Source: Photorhabdus laumondii subsp. laumondii (lineage in GTDB: Bacteria; Pseudomonadota; Gammaproteobacteria; Enterobacterales; Enterobacteriaceae). Taken from it: a DNA stretch of 64,000 nucleotides. Below the pieces are notes generated by a model. The model was not told the DNA's origin and ran no database searches. It saw nothing but the letters and a program-made list of their open reading frames with translations. The stretch's first letter is position 1, and every line of letters starts with the position of its first letter. The DNA lies in NCBI RefSeq assembly GCF_003343245.1, contig NZ_CP024901.1:4402001-4466000 (forward strand), given 5' to 3'. Below are positions 57,429-64,000 of the stretch, in pieces. The translations under genes were made by a program, and so were the position numbers.

Positions 57429-58681
57429 CAGGGCGGGATTCCACTTTGTATTTAATTTAATCAAAGATAAGTTGACTACGGAATTCCCCTGACCAAATGG
57501 CTCTTCGACGTTTAGCTGCCTGACTGTCTTTTATGCTGGTATTCTGTTTAATCACACTTAATGCAATTCGGTTAAAAAGCGCCATTTGTGCAGCCCCATC
57601 AGGATCTTTGAGTGAGATAGCATCTTCTCGAAAAGTGACATCTAATACCCAATGCAGCTCGTTTTCCACCGACCCGTGCTTTCTTATTGCCTTAGCCACG
57701 ATTTCCGCCTCCAACGGTAGCGAGCTGACATACCAGCGTGAATTACGATGGGGAGGCTGACCTTTTACGCTTCGTTCACTGACGACTTCAATAACACTTT
57801 GTATTGAAGGCCATTGCCGCCGAAGGACCTCCGGTAATACGGCACGAATTTGCATGACATGCCGAAATTCTGTCCGTCCATGACCGCTATTTTTCTGCGT
57901 AAATTCAACAAGCTCATCACTCTCATAATGCGAAGCAAAATACGATTTGACCCATTCATGGAGGGTCTTTTGATTGCCTTTGAGACCCACAATAAAATCA
58001 CCACCGCGCTGAGTAATTAACGCAAGGGTTTCTTTCTGGCAATGCAGGGCATCCATAGTGACAATCGCGCCATCAAGCGCCAGTAATTCAATCAATTGTC
58101 TGGCAACCGGGCCTTCCTGACCTTTGCTTTCGGCTGCCTGATGGTATAGGGCTACACCGGATTCAACATCATAAGCACTGACCACATGCAGGGCTTCAAA
58201 TAATGTCCCCTTACAGGTTCCTCTCAGGGTTTTTCCATCAATGGCGATAAGACTTTTTCCTGCCCTGACCCGACGCTGGTTGATCCAGGCATAAAAGGCT
58301 TCAACCAGTGCATCTTGCTCTATCATTTTGATAATATTAGCAATACAGTGACGACGAGGAATACCGTGAGTAAAATGCGTGTATTGTTTAAGCCACTCGC
58401 TCTGTAACTCACCAAATTCCTGAATCGATTTCCAGCCAGAAGCGCCGCATAATACAGCGGAGAAGGCTAAAAAAATCACATCCATTAACTCATGTTTTTT
58501 ATTGATGTCAGAACGGGGGTCTTCTATCTTGCTGATAAAATTAAAAATACTCATTATTAGGATCGCTTTTTATGGAAGAGGGAGATCTTAACGTTTTAAT
58601 GAGAGAAATGCCTATAAAAAATCATATTCTGATTTTTATTTAACCAAAATGACCTTATTAAAAATGTGAGATCTCACCCTG
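57429..58681 (-). mobile_element. ISAs1-family insertion sequence, 1253 bp
   Basis: The ends are CAGGGCGGGATTCCAC (left) and, read inward, CAGGGTGAGATCTCAC (right), which match at 14 of the first 19 positions. A 10-bp direct repeat AATCACATAT flanks it. It contains one intact transposase gene on the minus strand. ISAs1 elements are of this size and make 8-10-bp duplications. Confidence 0.9.
57457..58554 (-). CDS. ISAs1-family transposase (DDE)
   Basis: The protein has 365 aa. The N-terminal domain (FISKIEDPRSDINKKHELMDVIFLAF) and AIDGKTLRGTCKG, VTMDALHCQKETL, GLKGNQ, SGHGRTEFR and ELHWVLDVTFREDA are the motifs of H-repeat/ISAs1 transposases with DDE residues. It looks intact, so the element may still be active. 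Confidence 0.93.
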   Translation of the reverse strand: MSIFNFISKIEDPRSDINKKHELMDVIFLAFSAVLCGASGWKSIQEFGELQSEWLKQYTHFTHGIPRRHCIANIIKMIEQDALVEAFYAWINQRRVRAGKSLIAIDGKTLRGTCKGTLFEALHVVSAYDVESGVALYHQAAESKGQEGPVARQLIELLALDGAIVTMDALHCQKETLALITQRGGDFIVGLKGNQKTLHEWVKSYFASHYESDELVEFTQKNSGHGRTEFRHVMQIRAVLPEVLRRQWPSIQSVIEVVSERSVKGQPPHRNSRWYVSSLPLEAEIVAKAIRKHGSVENELHWVLDVTFREDAISLKDPDGAAQMALFNRIALSVIKQNTSIKDSQAAKRRRAIWSGEFRSQLIFD

Positions 58682-58691
58682 AATCACATAT
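58682..58691. repeat. 10-bp target-site duplication, right copy
   Basis: AATCACATAT immediately after the right IS end. Confidence 0.88.
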
Positions 58692-59320
58692 AGGCAAACC
58701 GATTAGTTCAATCAGCTATCTTAATTGTCCATACCCAATAGAAAGCACACCTTTGTTCTGCAATTAAGAAATTATAAGATTGCTAATTTTAATTTTTATA
58801 AAAAATCATACAACTTCATGACAATTAAAATATAGCGAAAAAACGCCATTCACAGAGAGTAAAATTCTCATATTGAAATTAATATCGTCTTCATATTGTA
58901 ACCAGTTACATTAATAACCCGCCAAACACATCCATCCCGACACAGGATTTTCACCTATCATTATTTTCTCAACCACAAAGAATTGTTTATCAACTTAAGT
59001 AATTTTCTTCACCAATTATGTCCGAGTAAATCTGCATTTACACAGCATTATTCGGTTAGCAAATAGTAATAAACTATTCCCTTACAGGGTTATGATTTAT
59101 ACCCTTCATCTTTCAAATTGCTGCTTTGTTGGCTGCACTCTCTCACCCCGGTCACATCGTTATCTATACTCCCAGGGATTCGTTCCCTTGCCGTCGCAAA
59201 GCATCTTGAAATCCATAGGGTATAAACCATTGAAAGTTTTTTACCAAAAACAACGAAAAATACTGATATCAGGCTCCATTCACCAGTAACAAAACCACAA
59301 TAAAATAGATTGAAAGTATC
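58692..59320. other. Intergenic region upstream of A3
   Basis: A 629-bp AT-rich gap with one ERIC copy (59098-59224). It is not evidently homologous to the regions upstream of A1 and A2 except for the promoter itself. No gene. Confidence 0.5.
59098..59224 (-). repeat. ERIC repeat
   Basis: A complete 127-bp element, reverse orientation, about 100 bp upstream of the A3 promoter. Confidence 0.93.
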
Positions 59321-59348
59321 TTGAAATCCACTTATTTTGAACTATATT
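59321..59348 (+). promoter_or_regulatory. Sigma-70-like promoter of A3
   Basis: -35 TTGAAA (59321-59326), 16-bp spacer ending TTTTGAAC, -10 TATATT (59343-59348). Same arrangement as A1 and A2. Confidence 0.7.
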
Positions 59349-59396
59349 TATGTTAAACAAATTTTAATTATGAAAAATCAATACTAAGGGCTAAAA

Positions 59397-60476
59397 ATGA
59401 ACGAAAAATCTGAAAACTCTTTTATTTGGTATCCGGATCGAGATCAAACATACACTGAAGAGTATGATAACAAAACTATTCCTCCAATATACTCATTTAA
59501 TAAAGAAATTGGCACCACCTTCACAATGGATGCTGGAGAAAATACATTAACACTGTCTTTTGATAAAAATGATCGCCCTAGCGACTATGATATTAAGTGG
59601 CCTATTCTTAGTCCACTACAGACTGCCAAAGATAATCCGGGCAATAAAACTTTATCAAAAACAATAAAAATATCATCAGGAAATCTCATAATATCTGGAA
59701 AAAAAGAAAAACCTGTTAACTTTTATCTTAATCGTGAAATTTCAGGCAAACATGGACATAGAATTGAACTACAAAACTCAAGTACCTTCAAAATAGAAAA
59801 TGCTGGTATTGTAAGAATTAGCAACCACATAAATACAAAATTAAAAGAATCAACAGTGGCTATGTCAGGAAAAAGCCAGCTTACTGTAGAGGTTGTGGGG
59901 ACTGTAGAAAAAACACAAGAAAATAATGAAGTGCTAAAAACTAATATTTCACTAAATTGTGATTTCTTTATCACAGAATACTCTAACGCTATGCTTAAAA
60001 GTCATTTTATCGATATATATAATAGCAATATTATCTTACAAGATAATGCACAGATGTCCATAACTTCTCAAAAATTAAGAATAAAAACTGATTTAGATGA
60101 AAAAGGTCAACCTTTATTCGACACAAATTTCACTCTAAAAGCCGGAGCAACTTCATTAAATCTCAACTCTATAGATGGCATCCACTTTCCATTAAATATT
60201 CACAGAGAAAACTACCCTAAAGGTGTATTCAATTTCATGGCTGAAGGAAAAGAGAATACAGGAAAAGTTGTCATTGATGTTGCACCAAAAGATGCTAATG
60301 CTTATGGCCTCAATACATTGCTACGTAAAAATTTCACAGCGATTAACGGAAAGGTAGTAGAAACCGGAGATCAGATGAAATATTTTGATTTTAATTATGG
60401 AAAAGATATCCGCAACGGTAATCAGGTCGGAACGATAACTATTTCTCTTAGAAACCCTCATCTAAAATTATCTTAG
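59397..60476 (+). CDS. A3: diverged undescribed A-family protein
   Basis: The protein has 359 aa. It shares the A-family frame: N-terminal FIWYPDRDQTYTEEYDNK, then TFTMDAGENTLTLSFD, IKWPILSP, the AMSGKSQLTVE strand, TLKAGATSLNLNSIDGIHFP and NYPKGVFNFMAEGKENTGKVVIDV, ending TITISLRNP. It is more diverged than A1 and A2 are from each other and lacks the GC(S/A)EST motif. There is no B gene downstream. No signal peptide. The ribosome site TAAGGG is 8 bp before the ATG. Confidence 0.78.
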   Translation: MNEKSENSFIWYPDRDQTYTEEYDNKTIPPIYSFNKEIGTTFTMDAGENTLTLSFDKNDRPSDYDIKWPILSPLQTAKDNPGNKTLSKTIKISSGNLIISGKKEKPVNFYLNREISGKHGHRIELQNSSTFKIENAGIVRISNHINTKLKESTVAMSGKSQLTVEVVGTVEKTQENNEVLKTNISLNCDFFITEYSNAMLKSHFIDIYNSNIILQDNAQMSITSQKLRIKTDLDEKGQPLFDTNFTLKAGATSLNLNSIDGIHFPLNIHRENYPKGVFNFMAEGKENTGKVVIDVAPKDANAYGLNTLLRKNFTAINGKVVETGDQMKYFDFNYGKDIRNGNQVGTITISLRNPHLKLS

Positions 60477-60490
60477 TGAATGTATTCAAA

Positions 60491-60516
60491 GCACGGCATT
60501 GAATACAATGCTGTGC
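60491..60516. terminator. Hairpin after A3
   Basis: The arms GCACGGCATT and AATGCTGTGC pair (one G-T) around GAATAC. No clear T-run, so terminator strength is uncertain. Confidence 0.5.
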
Positions 60517-60700
60517 CTCCCGGTATTAACAGATCATCCCTACGCCATACACCTATAAGGCTAAAGTGAACCAAACCCATTAGAAGCCCCTCACACTTAC
60601 CCATTTTCCCCCTTGCTCCCATTCGGTAACGCTTTCTATACTCCCAATCAGCGCCTTTCCCTCTATATCCTGAACAGCGAGATTTCTCGGAGGCTAATTG

Positions 60701-61105
60701 ATGAAGCAGGAAGTCAATCAACGACGCCGTGCCTCATCCGACAACTACGGTTGGGATCGGATCTTAACTAACAGCCTCAAAATGATGGCGTTGTGCTGTG
60801 ACAGCGCGAAAATTGCCCGTAGCCACGCCAGAGTATTAATTACTGGTGAAAGTGGTACCGGTAAAGGGCTAATCGCTAAAGCCATTCATTATAATAGTCC
60901 GCGGGCTAAAGGACCGTTCATCAAAATTAACTGTGGGGCTTTACCGGAGTCCTTACCCGAAAACGAGTTGTTCAGCCATGAAAAAGAGTTCGAATGTCCT
61001 GGTGGCAGCCACACCATTAAAACCGACATTCGTTTGATCACAGCAACCAACCGCTTTACTGATATGCGCCTATATCCATATATCCTATATAAGGAATCGA
61101 TATGA
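60701..61105 (+). pseudogene. atoC: Remnant of atoC (sigma-54 activator), internally deleted
   Basis: 134 aa remain. [41 protein letters not shown] and [10 protein letters not shown] match AtoC-type enhancer-binding proteins, with Walker A GESGTGK. After FSHEK the frame jumps to [23 protein letters not shown], so about 47 residues with the GAFTGA loop and Walker B are gone. The N-terminal receiver and C-terminal DNA-binding domains are also absent. Without GAFTGA it cannot activate sigma-54. It precedes atoD (ATGA overlap), which identifies it as a relic of the ato regulator. Confidence 0.82.
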
Positions 61106-61761
61106 AAAATAAACTCATTAGCACACAGCAAGCTATGGAGCATTTTTATGACGGCATGACCATTATGGCTGGCGGTTTTATAGGCGTAGGTACACCTCCT
61201 CACTTGGTTACCGCATTGCTGAACTCCGGTGTAAAAAATCTGACCTTGATTGTTAATGATACTGGCCGTATCGACACCGGCATTGGCCCCCTTGTGGTTA
61301 ATAACAGGGTGAAAAAAGTTATCACCTCACATATTGGCACTAACCCGGAAACCGGACGCAAAATGCTTGCTGGAGAAATAGAAGTAGAACTGGTTCCTTT
61401 GGGTACGTTGATCGAACGTATTCGCTGCGGAGGAGCCGGTCTGGGCGGATTTCTAACCCCAACCGGAGTGGGTACTATTGTCGAAAATGGGAAACAAAAA
61501 ATCACCCTCAATGGAACAGACTATTTGTTGGAACTCCCGCTACGCGCCGATCTCGCGTTGATTCAGGCTCATCTTGCCGATTACCACGGTAATCTGACCT
61601 ATCAGTTAAGCGCCCGAAATTTTAACCCAGTGATCGCCTTGGCAGCGGACATCACACTTGCCGAACCGGACAGGTTGGTTGAAGTCGGTGAGATTACACC
61701 GGACTGCGTTATAACACCCGGCGCATTGATCGACTACATCGTTTATCCAGGAGAAAACTAA
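61102..61761 (+). CDS. atoD: Acetoacetate:CoA transferase alpha subunit
   Basis: The protein has 219 aa. [57 protein letters not shown] and [17 protein letters not shown] are typical of the CoA-transferase alpha chain. It moves CoA from acetyl-CoA to acetoacetate or short-chain fatty acids. Two bases separate it from atoA. The regulator next to it is broken, so ato control may be lost or indirect. No atoE or atoB is adjacent. Confidence 0.92.
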   Translation: MKNKLISTQQAMEHFYDGMTIMAGGFIGVGTPPHLVTALLNSGVKNLTLIVNDTGRIDTGIGPLVVNNRVKKVITSHIGTNPETGRKMLAGEIEVELVPLGTLIERIRCGGAGLGGFLTPTGVGTIVENGKQKITLNGTDYLLELPLRADLALIQAHLADYHGNLTYQLSARNFNPVIALAADITLAEPDRLVEVGEITPDCVITPGALIDYIVYPGEN

Positions 61762-61763
61762 TA

Positions 61764-62423
61764 ATGAATACTCAACAAGTCATTGCCCACCGTGTTGCTC
61801 TCGAACTACAAGATGGCGACGTGATCAATCTTGGCATCGGCATTCCCACGCAAGTCCCGAACTATCTGCCTGATAATATTCATATTACTCTCCAGTCAGA
61901 AAACGGCATACTGGGCCTTGGACCGATTACAGAAGTACATCCCAATCTGGTCAACGCTGGCGGAAAACCTTGCGGTATCCTGCCCGGCGCTGCCATATTT
62001 GACAGTGCCCTCTCTTTTGCTTTGATCCGAGGTGGTCACGTAAATACCTGTGTTCTGGGCGGTCTGCAAGTTGATCAACACGCCAATCTAGCCAGTTGGA
62101 TGGTACCGGGGAAAATGGTCCTTGGTATGGGAGGAGCAATGGATCTTGTCACTGGCGCGCGCAAGGTCATCATTGCAATGGAACATTGCACCAAAGACGG
62201 TTCAGCAAAAATCCTCAAGCAGTGTACTCTGCCACTTACCGCCATCAACAAAGTCAACATGATTGTCACTGAATTAGGCGTCTTCTGCTTTGAACAAGGC
62301 CAGTTAATTCTGAAAGAACATGCGCCAAATGTCACATTAGAGACTCTGCGGGAAAAAACCGAAGCAGAATTTAGTATCGCGCATGATCTCAAAATCATGC
62401 CTATTCCGATACAGAAGAAATAA
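61764..62423 (+). CDS. atoA: Acetoacetate:CoA transferase beta subunit
   Basis: The protein has 219 aa. The catalytic Glu46 is in the QSENGILGLGP motif, which forms the glutamyl-CoA intermediate. GGHVNTCVLGGLQVDQHANLASW and GKMVLGMGGAMDLVTGARKVI fit the beta chain. It pairs with AtoD as alpha2beta2. Confidence 0.94.
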   Translation: MNTQQVIAHRVALELQDGDVINLGIGIPTQVPNYLPDNIHITLQSENGILGLGPITEVHPNLVNAGGKPCGILPGAAIFDSALSFALIRGGHVNTCVLGGLQVDQHANLASWMVPGKMVLGMGGAMDLVTGARKVIIAMEHCTKDGSAKILKQCTLPLTAINKVNMIVTELGVFCFEQGQLILKEHAPNVTLETLREKTEAEFSIAHDLKIMPIPIQKK

Positions 62424-62717
62424 GCCTAATTAGCAGTATCATTAGCTGATTTTATCAGTACTATCCTACCGTTCCACTAATCTAGACAGCTCAGATGTGA
62501 GGCAATGGCTGCTGGAATCTGCTCATTATTATCACTGCTCATAAACCAGATAACTCATCATCATTATCATTATCATTATCAATAATCACATCAAGAAATT
62601 TGAAGATATTGGAATGACTGTAATTAAAACAAATAACCACTAAAATATTAATAAAATGAAGTAATAATCCTTCAAGAGCGGTCTCTTTATTCCAGATGAA
62701 GCATAGAATAATTATAA

Positions 62718-62844
62718 TATATCCGTCATCTTTCAAGTTGCCTCTTTGTTGGCTGCACTCTCTCACCCCGGTCACATCGTTATCTATGCTCCCGGGGATT
62801 CGCTCCCTTGCCGTTGCGATGCATCTTGAAATCTATTGGGTATA
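62718..62844 (-). repeat. ERIC repeat
   Basis: A complete 127-bp element, reverse orientation, TATATCCGTCATC...CTATTGGGTATA. Confidence 0.93.
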
Positions 62845-63098
62845 AATACTTATTGAATTCTCATAAAATTGTATAGGTGTTTTTATAAGAAGAGTCTTAG
62901 CATTCTTATTTAATGAAACAATTAACATATAATTGTAGTCATGTCAGCCCATTTAATATAGAGGCATTAATTCAAGCACATGATTTTTATAGTTTTTGTC
63001 AATTATAGTTATAGAGATAAATTAATTTATTTTTCCATTAATACATTGCACTTAATCTTTAGACTATCTAGCTACAGTGATCATCACCTATTAAAAAG

Positions 63099-63112
63099 GT
63101 GATTTTTATCAC
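63099..63112. promoter_or_regulatory. Operator-like palindrome, copy 1
   Basis: GTGATTTTTATCAC, with arms GTGAT/ATCAC. It overlaps a terminator-like hairpin. A near-identical palindrome lies 57 bp downstream. Confidence 0.45.
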
Positions 63113-63155
63113 ATCTTAAGATTTAAAAAAATCAGATATAATCATTTTATTTTGG

Positions 63156-63169
63156 GTGATTAAAATCAC
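63156..63169. promoter_or_regulatory. Operator-like palindrome, copy 2
   Basis: GTGATTAAAATCAC, the same 5-bp arms with an AT core. Centre-to-centre distance to copy 1 is 57 bp. It lies about 97 bp before the oxygenase start. Confidence 0.45.
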
Positions 63170-63266
63170 ACTATCCGTTAATTTTGGTTTTAAAGAAGAA
63201 TAATATATGTAATATACTCCTACTTTTAGGGTTAACTAACATTATTATTTTTCAAAGAGAATATAA

Positions 63267-64000
63267 ATGGATTACCAAAATATATTTAAATTAACCATGC
63301 AAGAAAAACAGGATCTCTTTTTAGCATTAAATAAAATTGATTACGATCCTACCGGTAGTGATTTATATATTCATTTAGTTAAATCCGCCATGATGTCTTT
63401 TTTACCTACAAGAGTAATATCAGCCCTAAATAAACAACGAACATCTATAAACCCTAGACCATATATTATATTAAAGAATGTTCCAACCGATTGTGAAATC
63501 TTTTTCTCTCCATCGCCAAACCAATACACCCCCTCAGCAAAATCAGGGAATATTAGTGAAAATCTTTTAACGGGCATAGCCTCACTCATTGGTGAACCCT
63601 ATTCAATGCTTTTTGAAGGTAAGGAACTCATCAACAATCTCATTCCAACTCATGAGTCGAAAAATGAATATACCGGTCTAGGATTTGATGTCGAACTTGA
63701 CTTTCATATTGAAAACGCAGCCCTAAAACATTTAGAACAATATAATATTTCACCATTGGGTTTATTACTTACAGGTGTCAGGCATGATCCTGGCGGCCCT
63801 TTAACACGCATCTCTGATTCACGCTTATCTATTGCTCAATTAAAGAAAGATGATATAGAAACATTATCTTCACCATTATACAGCATAAAATTACCTTATC
63901 GCTGGCGACAATCCACATTAGTTGGAAAAGAAGAAACGCATCCTGTCCCTCTCATAGCAGAAAACCACATATTACCCAACATCAGTGCTGTATTTTATCC
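63267..64000 (+). CDS. TauD/clavaminate-synthase-like Fe(II)/2-oxoglutarate oxygenase (partial)
   Basis: The first 244 residues are present; the gene runs off the window. PRPYIILKNVP and LLTGIASLIGEPYSMLF resemble the clavaminate-synthase-like branch, and DFHIENAAL supplies the HxE iron ligands (His147, Glu149). The family hydroxylates amino acids such as Asn or Arg, often in natural-product pathways, which Photorhabdus has many of. The substrate cannot be read. The distal His and Arg ligands lie beyond the edge. The start MDYQNIF has AAAGAGA upstream. Confidence 0.8.
   Translation, partial: MDYQNIFKLTMQEKQDLFLALNKIDYDPTGSDLYIHLVKSAMMSFLPTRVISALNKQRTSINPRPYIILKNVPTDCEIFFSPSPNQYTPSAKSGNISENLLTGIASLIGEPYSMLFEGKELINNLIPTHESKNEYTGLGFDVELDFHIENAALKHLEQYNISPLGLLLTGVRHDPGGPLTRISDSRLSIAQLKKDDIETLSSPLYSIKLPYRWRQSTLVGKEETHPVPLIAENHILPNISAVFY

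Larger units (their letters stand above)
62424..63266. other. Intergenic region upstream of the oxygenase gene
   Basis: An 843-bp AT-rich gap. It has TCATTATCATTATCAT repeats near 62563, one ERIC copy (62718-62844), a hairpin ATCACCT/AGGTGAT followed by TTTT (63083-63107) and paired palindromes at 63099 and 63156. No credible gene. Confidence 0.55.

Noticed and set aside
1..64000. CRISPR arrays, tRNA or rRNA genes
   Set aside because: No regular spacer-repeat array and no tRNA- or rRNA-like sequence was seen. The repeated 127-bp units are ERICs scattered singly.

Overview
This window looks like a chromosomal segment of Photorhabdus, probably the luminescens/laumondii group. The inference rests on dense 127-bp ERIC repeats (12 full copies, one truncated and one relic), a PAS4-LuxR 'solo' regulator, and a single Ysc-type type III secretion system (T3SS) carrying the Pseudomonas-like ExsA/C/D/E circuit with a YopT-family effector (LopT) beside it. 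Intergenic DNA is AT-rich and the genes are typical of an insect-pathogenic enterobacterium. No database search was possible; identities come from reading the proteins.

Left part (1-20 kb). This is a mosaic of chromosomal and accessory genes: a decayed and an intact PAS4-LuxR regulator, an MgtE-type magnesium transporter behind an M-box riboswitch-like leader, a small lipoprotein, a TroA-fold periplasmic binding protein, an aldehyde dehydrogenase, an AGCS sodium/amino-acid symporter, an FGGY pentulose kinase, a TehB-type methyltransferase, a wza-wzb-wzc export trio, a VOC protein, a phage-like lysis cassette (holin, endolysin, Rz with nested Rz1) without other phage genes, and a GT2 glycosyltransferase.

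Centre (20.7-49.2 kb). A complete T3SS lies in three blocks. The minus block runs yopN-tyeA-sycN-yscX-yscY-sctV-lcrR-lcrG-lcrV-lcrH-yopB-yopD and then exsC-exsE-exsB. A divergent plus block holds sctN-O-P-Q-R-S-T-U. A second plus block holds exsA, then exsD-yscB-sctC-D-E-F-G-H-I-J-K-L, followed by the effector lopT and its chaperone. Five ExsA-box-like promoters can be read. In four of them the 25-nt box sits exactly 20 nt from a recognisable -10, which suggests one ExsA regulon gated by ExsC/D/E. Start/stop overlaps of 1-4 bp (ATGA, TAATG) are pervasive, implying translational coupling.

Right part (49.4-64 kb). A cold-shock gene and an interrupted small secreted protein lead into an AT-rich accessory region. 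It holds three paralogues of an unrecognised, beta-rich protein of about 345 residues ('A'). Two of them are in convergent pairs with a coiled-coil-start protein of about 150 residues ('B'). The A/B unit is tandemly duplicated over about 3.2 kb, one A copy has a single-base frameshift, and an ISAs1-family insertion with a 10-bp target duplication closes the second unit. This A/B module is the best candidate here for an undescribed system. After it come an internally deleted atoC remnant, atoD-atoA (acetoacetate:CoA transferase), and the 5' part of a TauD/clavaminate-synthase-like oxygenase with paired palindromes upstream.
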